From NCBI GenBank assembly GCA_046728115.1, contig JBKPDW010000549.1:1-17949 (forward strand): a stretch of 17,949 bases of DNA, written 5' to 3'. Below the pieces are notes generated by a model. It had not been told where the DNA came from and searched no databases. It worked only from the letters and a program-made list of their open reading frames with translations. Position numbers and translations under genes: made by a program. This document shows, piece by piece, positions 7,640 to 14,921 of this stretch. Position 1 is the stretch's first letter. Each line of letters begins with the position of its first letter. Origin of the DNA: CAVSWN01 sp046728115 (GTDB taxonomy: Bacteria > Acidobacteriota > Vicinamibacteria > Vicinamibacterales > CAVVIG01).

Positions 7640-8929
7640 TTGGGATCACTGTCGAATTCTTTCGGCTCGCTGACCTTCGATCGCCAGCGCTGGCTGGATC
7701 GCGTTCTCGGTCCGCCTCTCTGTTGGCTTCTCACGATCCTTCATCGTCTGAAACGCGCCGAGGATCCGCCGCGCGACGTGCGGCGGATTCTCGTGATCCT
7801 CCTGTCGGAAATGGGTGCCGTCGTTCTCGCGCGCCCGATGTTCGACCGGCTGCGTGATACGTACCCCTTGGCCACTCTGTATGTGCTCTGCTCGGAACAG
7901 AACCGCGGTGCGCTCGACTTGTTGGAGGTCGTCCCCGGCGAGCAGGTCATCGTGGTGCGAACCCGGTCGGCGGGTGCATTCGCGATCGACGGCCTTCGTG
8001 CGCTGAGACGGATGCGGTCGCTCCAGCTCGACGTCGTTCTCGATCTGGAGCTCTTCGCCCGCGCGAGCGCGATCTTCGCGGGGCTGAGCGGCGCGAGCAT
8101 CCGTGTCGGATTTCACCGACATACCCAGGAAGGACTCTACCGTGGCGAGCTGATGAATCGGCCGGTGCTGTACAACCCTTATCAGCACATCGCGCAGCAG
8201 TTCGTCACGCTCGCCGACGCCATTGGATCGACCACCGTCCCGCCGGCCAAGCAACTCACGCGGGCCGGCGCGCTTCGCCTCCCGCCCCTCCGGCTGCGGC
8301 CGGGCGAAGTCGAGGCGGCGCGCGACGGGCTTTGTCGCGCGCACCCGGCTATCGCGAACCGGCCGGTCGTGTTTCTTTGTCCCGGCGCCGGCCTTCTGCC
8401 GATCCGCGCGTGGCCCGTCTCATCCTTCGGCTGCATCGCGCGCGATTTCGCGGAGCGCGGGTTTGCCGTGGCAATCGTCGGTACGGCGGCCGACCGCGAG
8501 CTGGCAGAGACCATTCGACGCGCGTGCAGGAGCCCGTTGTGCGTCGACTTGACCGGCTTCACGGCGTCGGTCCGCGAGCTCGCGGTGCTGTTGCACCTCG
8601 GCGTCCTGTTGATCACGAACGACGGCGGCACCAACCATTTCGCGTCACTCACGCCTGTCCCGACGATCGCGCTCTTCGGGCCGGAGACGCCTCTGTTGTA
8701 CGGCAACCTTTCATCGCGCGCGGTCAACCTGCACAAGCCGCTGTCGTGCTCGCCCTGTGTCACGGCCTACAACCATCGACGGTCACCGTGCGATGGCGAC
8801 AACGTTTGCCTGAAATCGATCTCGCCGGACGAAGTACTGGCGGCGGCGAACGAGTTGCTACAGGTCAGCTCGAAACCGGAGGTACGCGAGCGCCATCACG
8901 ACAATGCAGAAGTTTATCGTCGTCACTGA
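7640..8929 (+). CDS. Glycosyltransferase family 9 (heptosyltransferase-like)
   Basis: GT9-family enzyme, predicted to add heptose or a similar sugar from a nucleotide-activated donor to lipopolysaccharide core or another surface glycan at the cytoplasmic face. The start is chosen at TTG 7640 because GGAGG lies at 7628-7632 with a 7-nt spacer; an upstream TTG at 7619 lacks this. The 429-residue product has a first Rossmann half starting at RRILVILLSEMGAVVLARP (49-66), and a second half with FLCPGAGLLPIRAWP (245-259) and the donor-site region ITNDGGTNHFASL (325-337) followed by PTIALFGPETP. The Cys-rich end CSPC...SPCDGDNVC (370-390) occurs in many GT9 proteins of this type. The last 23 residues overlap the convergent GT87 gene and lie beyond the enzyme fold. 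Confidence 0.9.
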   Translation: MGSLSNSFGSLTFDRQRWLDRVLGPPLCWLLTILHRLKRAEDPPRDVRRILVILLSEMGAVVLARPMFDRLRDTYPLATLYVLCSEQNRGALDLLEVVPGEQVIVVRTRSAGAFAIDGLRALRRMRSLQLDVVLDLELFARASAIFAGLSGASIRVGFHRHTQEGLYRGELMNRPVLYNPYQHIAQQFVTLADAIGSTTVPPAKQLTRAGALRLPPLRLRPGEVEAARDGLCRAHPAIANRPVVFLCPGAGLLPIRAWPVSSFGCIARDFAERGFAVAIVGTAADRELAETIRRACRSPLCVDLTGFTASVRELAVLLHLGVLLITNDGGTNHFASLTPVPTIALFGPETPLLYGNLSSRAVNLHKPLSCSPCVTAYNHRRSPCDGDNVCLKSISPDEVLAAANELLQVSSKPEVRERHHDNAEVYRRH

Positions 8930-10069
8930 CCACTGCATGAACACGGCGTACACGTGGCGGCCCATCAGGTCGAACACTGCCAGCGCGATGATGACGAAGT
9001 TCCCCGCAAGAACCACTCGCGCAACGCGTGGAAACGCGTCGAAACGGTTGACGAGCAGCGCAACGGCCAGCAGGGATATGACGAACGTGTAGTCCCAGCC
9101 CATTGGCGAGACCAATGGAATCAGTGTCATGAGCAGGGCGCATTCGAGCACGGCTCGATGGCGTTTCCTGCTGCCGCTGAGAATCACAACCAGCATCAAC
9201 ACCGCGAGGATGGCGATGACGGCTCCGCCCGTGATCAGCGCGCTCGTTGAGCGGCCCAGCCACTTCGCGAAGAACGCCATCACGGATACGTTGTCATTGC
9301 TCGTGAGCAGTGCGGGCGTCGATTGCGAGAGTGTCACGGCCCATTCCCGGAGCACGCGGACGTTTCCGTCCACGCCGTAGAACATCGCGGGCGCGAGAAG
9401 CGCTATCGCAAGCGCGCCGACGCCGGCCGCCAGGCCAATCCAGTTCCGAGTGATCAGAAGATAGGGGAAGAACACCGCGCCGTACGGCTTCAGAGCAGTG
9501 GCGATTCCGAGCAGCGCACCCGCGCCGGCCTCGTACCTTACCTGCTCGCCGGCCGAGAGGGCTCGAGTCGCGAGCAGCATCACCAGCATCACGAGAACAT
9601 TGATTTGACCGAGGCCAAGCTCGCGAAGGAAATACTTGGCCAGGACGAGTGCCGACATGCCGAGCAGGTAGGGCCGATGCGGGAGTGGAACGAGCGCTCG
9701 TACGAGCGCAAATGACCAGACGAGCGCCAGCAGCGTGAGCGCGAACCACGTCGCCTTCGCGAATTCGATAGGCAAATGACCGAGCGGCAGGTATATGAGC
9801 GCCGACACAGGCAGGTACTTGAACATGTAATGGCCGTCGGCGGTCTGGTAGAGCGTTTCACCAGCCTCGAGCCGCTGGCCGGCCAGGTAGTTGACCGCGA
9901 AGTCGGTCATCTTGCCGCGGATGCGTACGGTGTAACCGGCCACGACGATCAGAGCGACAAACGCGGCAACGACTGCGCGGCGGCCGGATGTGGACATCGC
10001 CATTCTCATGCTAGCTTGAAACGATGCAAGCCCGGGCGCGGACACCAGCACGTTTGTCGCAAACATCAC
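8858..10069 (-). CDS. Glycosyltransferase family 87 integral membrane protein
   Basis: Polytopic GT87 (DUF2029-type) enzyme, predicted to move a sugar, often mannose, from a polyprenyl-phosphate donor onto an extracytoplasmic glycan. Of 403 residues, most are hydrophobic helices (for example 33-48, 107-126, 134-145, 155-169, 211-230, 278-298, 326-341, 351-368). Family features seen: TDFAVNYLAGQRLEAGETLY (55-74), whose Asp56 fits the catalytic Asp after the first helix; FKYLPVSALIYLPLG; GLGQINVLV (153-161); ALKPYGAVFFPYLL (192-205); and SPMGWDYTF (321-329). The start is uncertain: ATG 10069 gives a 20-residue leader, while ATG 10009 or 9997 puts the first membrane helix nearer the N-terminus as in relatives. 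Its 3' end overlaps the GT9 gene tail to tail by 72 nt, so the two are not co-transcribed although both serve surface glycans. Confidence 0.88.
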   Translation of the reverse strand: MMFATNVLVSAPGLASFQASMRMAMSTSGRRAVVAAFVALIVVAGYTVRIRGKMTDFAVNYLAGQRLEAGETLYQTADGHYMFKYLPVSALIYLPLGHLPIEFAKATWFALTLLALVWSFALVRALVPLPHRPYLLGMSALVLAKYFLRELGLGQINVLVMLVMLLATRALSAGEQVRYEAGAGALLGIATALKPYGAVFFPYLLITRNWIGLAAGVGALAIALLAPAMFYGVDGNVRVLREWAVTLSQSTPALLTSNDNVSVMAFFAKWLGRSTSALITGGAVIAILAVLMLVVILSGSRKRHRAVLECALLMTLIPLVSPMGWDYTFVISLLAVALLVNRFDAFPRVARVVLAGNFVIIALAVFDLMGRHVYAVFMQWSVTTINFCIVVMALAYLRFRADL

Positions 10070-10078
10070 AGTGGTGAC

Positions 10079-10303
10079 ATGACGCTGTTACAGCAGCCTG
10101 CGATCCTCGGCGATGCGGCACGACGAACGCCGCTCGCGTCGGGGCTGGCGTTCGCGAGCGGCGTCGAGTACTCGCACTCTTCAACGCTGCGTACGATGCA
10201 GGAAATCTTCCACGTCGACCCTCCCGCTGGCTATCCGTGGCTGGGCGCAGCCGCCACGGCGTCCGACTTGTTCGACCTGTTTAAGCAGGGCGCCATTCGC
10301 TAG
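10079..10303 (+). pseudogene. C-terminal remnant of PF04185-type phosphoesterase
   Basis: From ATG 10079 to TAG 10303 the frame encodes 74 residues. Its second half reads GVEYSHSSTLRTMQEIF, then PWLGAAATASDLFDLF. This matches the C-terminal end of phospholipase C/acid-phosphatase phosphoesterases, where Y(S/T)H(S/A)STLRTMQEIF and a LGxAAxATDLSDLF tail are typical. The catalytic N-terminal several hundred residues are absent: upstream DNA is the start region of the oppositely oriented GT87 gene. The frame stays open leftward to 9776 only as an antisense shadow. I read it as a decayed fragment left by a rearrangement. A small expressed protein cannot be excluded but no good ribosome site is visible. 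Confidence 0.68.
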
Positions 10304-10319
10304 TGGAATGTCGACGCGA

Positions 10320-10367
10320 GCGAGGCAGCCTCGCGACGCGCAAGCATGTCAGGCCGCTCGGCCTCGC
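10320..10367. repeat. Cluster of GC-rich inverted repeats
   Basis: GCGAGGC (10320-10326) is followed after one base by its complement GCCTCGC (10328-10334). The same GCCTCGC recurs at 10361-10367. Between them AGGCCG (10351-10356) and CGGCCT (10359-10364) form another dyad. The copies could pair alternatively. No T-tract follows, so intrinsic termination is not shown. Confidence 0.5.
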
Positions 10368-10388
10368 TACGCCAGCCGCCAGGTTTTT

Positions 10389-10407
10389 GCCCCGCCTTCG
10401 GCGGGGC
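10389..10407. repeat. Perfect 8-bp hairpin
   Basis: GCCCCGCC, TTC, GGCGGGGC forms a perfect stem with a 3-nt loop (or a 7-bp stem with a 5-nt loop). A T5 run precedes it on the plus strand, so the run would follow as A5 on the minus strand. Neither direction gives a standard intrinsic terminator. It could be a REP-like element or a mRNA 3' structure. Confidence 0.6.
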
Positions 10408-10502
10408 AGTCGTCTTGACGGAGAGGACTTGACTCATTTTGCAAGGATTCTTGGCCATCAAGGCTCCTGCCGGCCCGTGGCAGCGGATCAGCGCGCGCGG
10501 CG

Positions 10503-10533
10503 AAAGGGCCTGCAGGTCGTCTGCAGGCCCTTT
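10503..10533. terminator. Perfect 13-bp inverted repeat, likely bidirectional terminator
   Basis: AAAGGGCCTGCAG (10503-10515), loop GTCGT (10516-10520), CTGCAGGCCCTTT (10521-10533). All 13 pairs match. The A3/T3 ends give a short U-tract in both directions. It lies 30 nt beyond the last gene of the ATPase/peptidase operon, the expected place for its terminator. The U-tract is weak, so a Rho-dependent or RNA-stabilising role is also possible. Confidence 0.68.
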
Positions 10534-10562
10534 GGATCATCATCCGGCGGATCTGGGGGCGG

Positions 10563-11147
10563 CTACTGAACTGGCCTGAAGCGCTGCGACGTTTCAACAT
10601 GGACCGTCGGCGACCTCGCTGATCTTGACGAAACAACGGTGGAGATCAGCAGCCCTATGCCGAGCGCGAGGCTGGCGCCGACGAACGTAAACCCGTAGGC
10701 CCACATCATTCGGGTCCACGGCCAGGTGCGCGGGCGCCGCCAGTTGCGTCCAAACGAGTCGTCGAGCAGCTTCAGAAAATCGTCGGTGATCGGCTTCGGC
10801 GCAACTGCGTTCCACAACTCCCACGCGAGCCATGCCGCGACGACGAACAGCAGCAGGCCGCACCACAGGTTGAACACCGCGTTCAGCGCGCCCGCGCGGT
10901 AGGCGACACGCTCGCAAGGCTGGATGACCGGCGGAGCGGCATAGCAGTTCGACAAGTCGTAGACGGTGACGATGCTGCCTGGAGCGGTGACGATGAGCCC
11001 GGTCCCGAAGCCTGCAGCGGCGGCCAGGAGCACGCCCATCCAGCATTCCCACACGGCGAGCCTGACCCAGGCCTGCACTAAGTCTGGCGGAATGGTCAGC
11101 GACTGACGCTTCCAGGGGCTCATCTCGGGCATGACCCAACGGGGCAT
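10563..11147 (-). CDS. Uncharacterised three-helix membrane protein of AAA/VWA operon
   Basis: A 194-residue protein I cannot assign to a family. Three hydrophobic segments are visible, at about 37-56 (MGVLLAAAAGFGTGLIVTA), 89-111 (AVFNLWCGLLLFVVAAWLAW) and 148-171. The loop between helices 1 and 2 holds two cysteines 14 apart (NCY...QPCERVAYRAG) that could form a disulfide if extracytoplasmic. The loop between helices 2 and 3 is charged and Trp/Arg-rich (DDFLKLLDDSFGRNWRRPRTWPW). ATG 11147 has GGAG six bases upstream, inside the final codons of the VWA gene, and only 2 nt separate the genes, so translation is probably coupled. By context it may anchor the ATPase/peptidase system to the membrane or be its substrate. 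That is inference from position only. Confidence 0.78.
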   Translation of the reverse strand: MPRWVMPEMSPWKRQSLTIPPDLVQAWVRLAVWECWMGVLLAAAAGFGTGLIVTAPGSIVTVYDLSNCYAAPPVIQPCERVAYRAGALNAVFNLWCGLLLFVVAAWLAWELWNAVAPKPITDDFLKLLDDSFGRNWRRPRTWPWTRMMWAYGFTFVGASLALGIGLLISTVVSSRSARSPTVHVETSQRFRPVQ

Positions 11148-11149
11148 CT

Positions 11150-12457
11150 CTATCTCCGCGGCCCCATATCGTGCTCGCGTGGGCCGCCGGATTCTGCGAT
11201 CGTGATCACTCTATTCGCGCCGCGATTTCCCCAGGGCGGCGGAGCGCCGTCGCCGACGCGGATAGTGACGACCGGAAAAGGTGGAACCTTCGCGGGCCAC
11301 GGCGTGCGGCAGTCGCTGACAATGATCAGCAGGTCGATCGGATCGCTCTTTCGCTCGATGAACGCATGAATGCCGACACCGATGTCCGTGCCACCGCCTC
11401 CATACAATTCGACCTCGGTCGTCGAGAACACCTCCCTCACGTCGTGCACGGCCGCATCGCAGCACGCGACGACCACTTCTGCGCCGTACCCGAGCTGTCG
11501 CGTCAGACCTCCCAGCTCGGCGACGGCTCTCGCCAGCTGCGAATCCTCCATCGAGCTGGATGTGTCGATCAGAAATCCCGGCCTCGGCCGCGGCTGGTGA
11601 AAGCTGGGCATGATGAATTCGCCGTAGCAGGCCTGCCGCCGGTGCGGCCTCCGATAGGTGCGGTCATAGCGGCCCAGCGTGCTGTCGCGCAGCGCCCGGC
11701 GCACAGCGTGGCGGATCGTGGCCATGTAGTCGACCTTTGGCGCGAGTGTCGCCCTGGCCCAGCGGCGCCAGGCAACGGACACGTCAGTACTGTACGGCGA
11801 TATCTTGTCGATGAGCCGCGCCACCTCGCGCCGGACGAGCTCGGCTTTGATCCTGTCGACACCCGGGACGCCGCCATCACTCCCTTCATCCGCCGGTAGC
11901 TCCCAGAATCGCCGTTCGCCGTGCGCACCCGACCCGCAGTCGGGTGCGACCTGTTGCGTGTCCGTGCGCGTCCTGCGCTCATCTGCTCGGGGAGACCTCG
12001 GCAATCGGTCGTAGTAGCACTCGGCGCTGTTCCCACTCGGCAGCCCGTACTTGCCTGGCGTCGGCGGATCGCCGGGCAACGGCAGACCTTCCTGCTGCAG
12101 ATCGTCGTTGATTTCGCAGTCGCCCGCGGTGTTCCAACGGTAGTGATCCCTGATCGCCGCGGCCTTCTTCCGGCCTTCGTGATCGCGCAGCAGATGGCTG
12201 ACTTCGTGAATGAGGAGGGCGGCATTCTCCTCGACCGTGTGTGTCGCCACCCAGGCCTCGTTGTAATACAGGCGCCACTGTGAATCTACAGCCATGCTGC
12301 CGACGAGATCGGTTTGGACGGGCACGAGGCTGAAGAGCGCCGGCGCGAAGTAGGCACGCTGATAGGCTGCGCGGACGCGAGCGGCCTGCAGGGCGCGCGA
12401 ATAGCCGTCGGTCTTCGGCTCCGATCGGCGAATCAGATCGACCAGGCTGATCTTCAC
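11150..12457 (-). CDS. DUF2201-type metallopeptidase-VWA fusion protein
   Basis: Predicted two-domain protein of the COG3864/DUF2201 type. The N-terminal zincin-like domain has HEVSH at 84-88 (HExxH: zinc ligands His84 and His88, general base Glu85) and the family-like segment NTAGDCEINDDL (109-120), which may give a third ligand. A Pro/Arg/Gly-rich linker covers about 125-200. The C-terminal VWA-like domain has the MIDAS motif DTSSS (298-302), Thr357 in GGGGTDIG, and Asp382 in VSDCRTPWP. Both active-site sets look intact. Such proteins usually sit beside MoxR-type AAA+ ATPases, as here; the biological substrate is unknown. The GTG start at 12457 lies 1 nt after the ATPase stop, with GGGAG just upstream. 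Length is 435 residues, with no signal peptide. Confidence 0.88.
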   Translation of the reverse strand: MKISLVDLIRRSEPKTDGYSRALQAARVRAAYQRAYFAPALFSLVPVQTDLVGSMAVDSQWRLYYNEAWVATHTVEENAALLIHEVSHLLRDHEGRKKAAAIRDHYRWNTAGDCEINDDLQQEGLPLPGDPPTPGKYGLPSGNSAECYYDRLPRSPRADERRTRTDTQQVAPDCGSGAHGERRFWELPADEGSDGGVPGVDRIKAELVRREVARLIDKISPYSTDVSVAWRRWARATLAPKVDYMATIRHAVRRALRDSTLGRYDRTYRRPHRRQACYGEFIMPSFHQPRPRPGFLIDTSSSMEDSQLARAVAELGGLTRQLGYGAEVVVACCDAAVHDVREVFSTTEVELYGGGGTDIGVGIHAFIERKSDPIDLLIIVSDCRTPWPAKVPPFPVVTIRVGDGAPPPWGNRGANRVITIAESGGPREHDMGPRR

Positions 12458-12458
12458 A

Positions 12459-13685
12459 TCACTCCCGCGGGACGAGCCTGGCTGCCTGCATCAGCTCGTA
12501 AAACGGACGGCATTCCTCGGGGAGCTTCATCAGACCTTCCGGACGATTCGTCTTGTCGCACAAGGTGCGCGCCGCAGCGGCCGGAATGTCGGCGTTTTTC
12601 CGACACGCGACGCCGAGCGCAATCATTGCGGCCTCCCAACGTTCCCGCGTCTTGTTGTTGATGACGGCGCCAACGAGCGAATAGCAAACCGCATACGCCC
12701 GATCCACGCGGTCGGGCAGCACGAACCTGCGCGGATCTTTCAAGATGTCCTCGGGATCCGGCAGATTCAACGTTTCGCGGTACTCGAGGAACGGCAACGC
12801 CTGATCACCCACGAGGCCGGCGAGCGCCGCACCCTGGAGCGCGCGATCGCCGGGCGAGACAGCCTCGATCGCGGCAAGCAGTCGAGACGCCAGATACCAG
12901 GTGCGCCCCGATGGCCATGGACCGCTTCGCCGCGCCGGATCGTCGGGCGGCGCCAGCCAGGCATCACGCCCCGCGGCCTTCACATACGCGGCAATCGTCG
13001 CCCGCTGGCGGTGATGGTGTTTGTGCAGGTAGTCGGGTGGCAGGAGCGGCAGGTCGTTCGGCGCCGGGAAATCGCTGACCATCATGTCGGACCATGTTTC
13101 ATGGTCCATCGGGAACTCGCCATGCCACAACCGATTCGCCATCGGGGGCTGGATCTCCTGCCCGCCGGCGGCCCATTCAACGGCATTGCTGGCGCACAGA
13201 TAGACGACACCGCCTTTCCCCGGCTCGTAATTCGGCAGCGTGAGCTCACCGCACACGTTCTCGGTCAACAGCCGCAACATCGCCGCCTGCGTCGTCGGCG
13301 GCACGGTGGTCAGCTCGTCGAGGAAGACGATCACCATGTAGCCCTCTTCGGAGAAACGTTTCGCGTCGTGCGCCCATGCCATCGGCAGCAGCCGCACGCC
13401 GTCCGGCGTCGAGACGGGGAAGCCCCCGAAGTCCTGTGGCTCTCGAATCGAGCCGACCAGAATAACCACCTTGCATTTGAGCCCCGCGCGTGCGAAGCCG
13501 GCCTCGAGACTCTTGGTGAACTCGGTCTTGCCGACGCCGGGAAAGCCGGTCATGTGCATCGGGATGCGTGCCTGCAAGCCGATGGCGATCAACCGAACGA
13601 ACTGCTTGAATTCCATCTCTTGAGAGTCCCGGTGTGTCGATCGATGCGCGGTGTCTGCCCGCTGAGCCGCGCCACCGTTAGACAC
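12459..13685 (-). CDS. MoxR-like AAA+ ATPase
   Basis: AAA+ ATPase of the MoxR-like group, a presumed chaperone or remodelling motor for the VWA/metallopeptidase encoded next. Walker A is GFPGVGKT (47-54), Walker B is VIVFLDELTT with Asp123-Glu124, sensor 1 is in LCASN (Asn167), and MANRLWH near 183-188 fits the arginine-finger region. After about 215 the protein continues as a helical, His-rich then Arg-rich C-terminal region with no recognised domain. Two starts are possible: GTG 13685 (408 residues; AGGA a few bases upstream) and ATG 13616 (385 residues, beginning MEFKQFVRL). The first 23 residues of the long form are low-complexity and polar, so the ATG may be genuine. It is first in the three-gene operon; the promoter should lie in 13686-13988. 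Confidence 0.9.
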   Translation of the reverse strand: MSNGGAAQRADTAHRSTHRDSQEMEFKQFVRLIAIGLQARIPMHMTGFPGVGKTEFTKSLEAGFARAGLKCKVVILVGSIREPQDFGGFPVSTPDGVRLLPMAWAHDAKRFSEEGYMVIVFLDELTTVPPTTQAAMLRLLTENVCGELTLPNYEPGKGGVVYLCASNAVEWAAGGQEIQPPMANRLWHGEFPMDHETWSDMMVSDFPAPNDLPLLPPDYLHKHHHRQRATIAAYVKAAGRDAWLAPPDDPARRSGPWPSGRTWYLASRLLAAIEAVSPGDRALQGAALAGLVGDQALPFLEYRETLNLPDPEDILKDPRRFVLPDRVDRAYAVCYSLVGAVINNKTRERWEAAMIALGVACRKNADIPAAAARTLCDKTNRPEGLMKLPEECRPFYELMQAARLVPRE

Positions 13686-13988
13686 CGTCCTGAAGACAGG
13701 GGGTTAGGCGCTCGAAAACTCCACTTCGAGCTCCTGCTAGTGCGATCCAGCCGCTGATGCCGCAAGTGGTTGATACCGCGGCGCTTAATCTAATCCAGGA
13801 TCCGTGCTCGGGCTCGTGAAATACCGTGGGCGTTTGTAAAAACATCGGGACGGTGTCCCGCGGAACACCGCGCGACGATCGGTCCGCGGGAGGTTTCACA
13901 CGAAGGCGCTTGGTGGTGCGATCGTGGCGTGGCACGTCTCGGCGTCCGCGGCAGCGCAGATCACGGAGATCACGACGCCGCCGAGCCT
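13686..13988. other. 303-nt intergenic region before the AAA+ operon
   Basis: No credible gene is seen here on either strand. It separates the 3' end of the VOC gene from the start of the ATPase gene, both on the minus strand, so it should hold the operon promoter. A hairpin CGGGAC-GGT-GTCCCG lies at 13846-13860, followed by the weaker pair CGCGG/CCGCG. There is no T-tract on the minus strand after it that would make a clear terminator for the DinB/VOC genes. No convincing -35/-10 pair, tRNA or known riboswitch was found. Confidence 0.45.
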
Positions 13989-14372
13989 CTAATCCTCGCG
14001 CTTGAACGCCGTGGGATGCGCAGGCTGGTACAGCCCGATCTCGCCGCCGCTCGGCATTCGGATCGTCGTGCGGATTCCCCATCGCTCGGTCGCCACGTCG
14101 CTGCAGTGCACGTTCTTGTCCCTCAGCCTGACAATAACCGCTTGCAGGTTGTCGCACATCAGGTAGAGATGTGCGCCCAGCATCGTATGGCCATCGGCGT
14201 TTTGCGGCGATCCGCCGTCCAATGGGTGAACCGCCACCTCGGCCGGCGGCAGCGCGAAGATCAGCCACCCGTGCCCCGCGTCGACGAATGGGAATTCGAG
14301 AACGTCGCGGAAGAACTGGCGATCCGCATCAGGGTTCGTCGTGTAGATCAGAACGTGGGCGCCGGTGATCAC
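13989..14372 (-). CDS. VOC family (glyoxalase/bleomycin-resistance fold) protein
   Basis: A 127-residue single-domain vicinal-oxygen-chelate protein, usual length for the fold; such proteins bind a metal and catalyse isomerisation, ring cleavage or drug sequestration. Visible features: beta strand with ITGAHVLIYTTN (2-13) and the helix DADRQFFRDVLEFPFVDAG, candidate metal ligands His6, His68 (GAHLYLMC) and Glu111 in PSGGEIGLYQP. The start is GTG 14372, whose GTGA overlaps the TGA stop of the DinB gene. The frame is open further upstream only as an antiphase shadow of DinB. No substrate can be assigned. Translational coupling to the DinB gene suggests a shared stress or small-molecule detoxification role, which is inference. 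Confidence 0.88.
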   Translation of the reverse strand: MITGAHVLIYTTNPDADRQFFRDVLEFPFVDAGHGWLIFALPPAEVAVHPLDGGSPQNADGHTMLGAHLYLMCDNLQAVIVRLRDKNVHCSDVATERWGIRTTIRMPSGGEIGLYQPAHPTAFKRED

Positions 14373-14908
14373 GACGTGACTGTTTCCGCGATGATCTCGC
14401 GAATCTGCTCGGCGTGCCGCGCCTCGTGGGCGCCGATGAATCCAAACCAGTGATACAACGACATCGGTCCGAACAGCGGATGCTTGTGTGTAATAGTACC
14501 GAGCGCCAGTCCGTCGCCCGCCGCGAGAGCCTCGCGAACGGCCGATCCCGCTCGTTCGAGCGCGTCCCATGCGGCGTCGGCCGGCAGCCCCGTTGGCTGG
14601 CCGATTGGCGGCGTCGTGACCCGAGTTGACCGATCGAGCACGGCGGCCGTATTGATCGTCGGCAGAATCGGTTCCATCGACGTTTCGGGTGCAACGCCGG
14701 CGACCGTGGCCGCCGCTATTTTCTCCGCGAACATGCCCGCGATTCGCTGTTCGATGATGGCCAGATGCTCGATGACGGCGGCCGGCGACCACCGGCCGTC
14801 TCCTGGCGATCGGTCGCGCATGTACGCAGGCACCGCCTGAAACGCGTCTCGAAGGACGACGCGCTGGCTGTCAAGGTACTCGCTCAGCTCCCGGATGCGT
14901 GGATGCAT
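14369..14908 (-). CDS. DinB family protein
   Basis: A 179-residue four-helix-bundle protein of the DinB/YfiT-like metalloenzyme superfamily, which includes metal-dependent thiol transferases. The metal triad fits His48 (IEHLAIIEQ), His161 and His165 (HEARHAEQI), in the usual spacing. Trp40 in DGRWSPAAV is also a common family position. The start at ATG 14908 is chosen because the family homology starts at MHPRIRELSEYLDSQR. The frame upstream to 15085 is antisense to the DUF3089 gene and unsupported. No Shine-Dalgarno precedes this ATG; TAGTAT ends 5 bases before it and would suit a -10 box of a leaderless transcript, which is speculative. It is the first gene of the pair with the VOC gene and is divergent from DUF3089. 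Confidence 0.9.
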   Translation of the reverse strand: MHPRIRELSEYLDSQRVVLRDAFQAVPAYMRDRSPGDGRWSPAAVIEHLAIIEQRIAGMFAEKIAAATVAGVAPETSMEPILPTINTAAVLDRSTRVTTPPIGQPTGLPADAAWDALERAGSAVREALAAGDGLALGTITHKHPLFGPMSLYHWFGFIGAHEARHAEQIREIIAETVTS

Positions 14909-14921
14909 GCACAATACTAAT

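Noticed and set aside
9776..10078. Leftward extension of the phosphoesterase-remnant frame
   Set aside because: It is antisense to the GT87 5' region and shows no family similarity; only the part after 10079 is used.
10429..10434. TTGACT as a -35 box
   Set aside because: No -10-like hexamer lies at 16-18 nt spacing and no gene follows on that strand.
10303..10569. 88-codon plus-strand frame
   Set aside because: It crosses hairpins and low-complexity Ser/Gly codons with no recognisable protein features.
13678..14268. 196-codon minus-strand frame covering the spacer before the AAA+ gene
   Set aside because: It overlaps the VOC gene out of frame, lacks family-like sequence and has no ribosome site.
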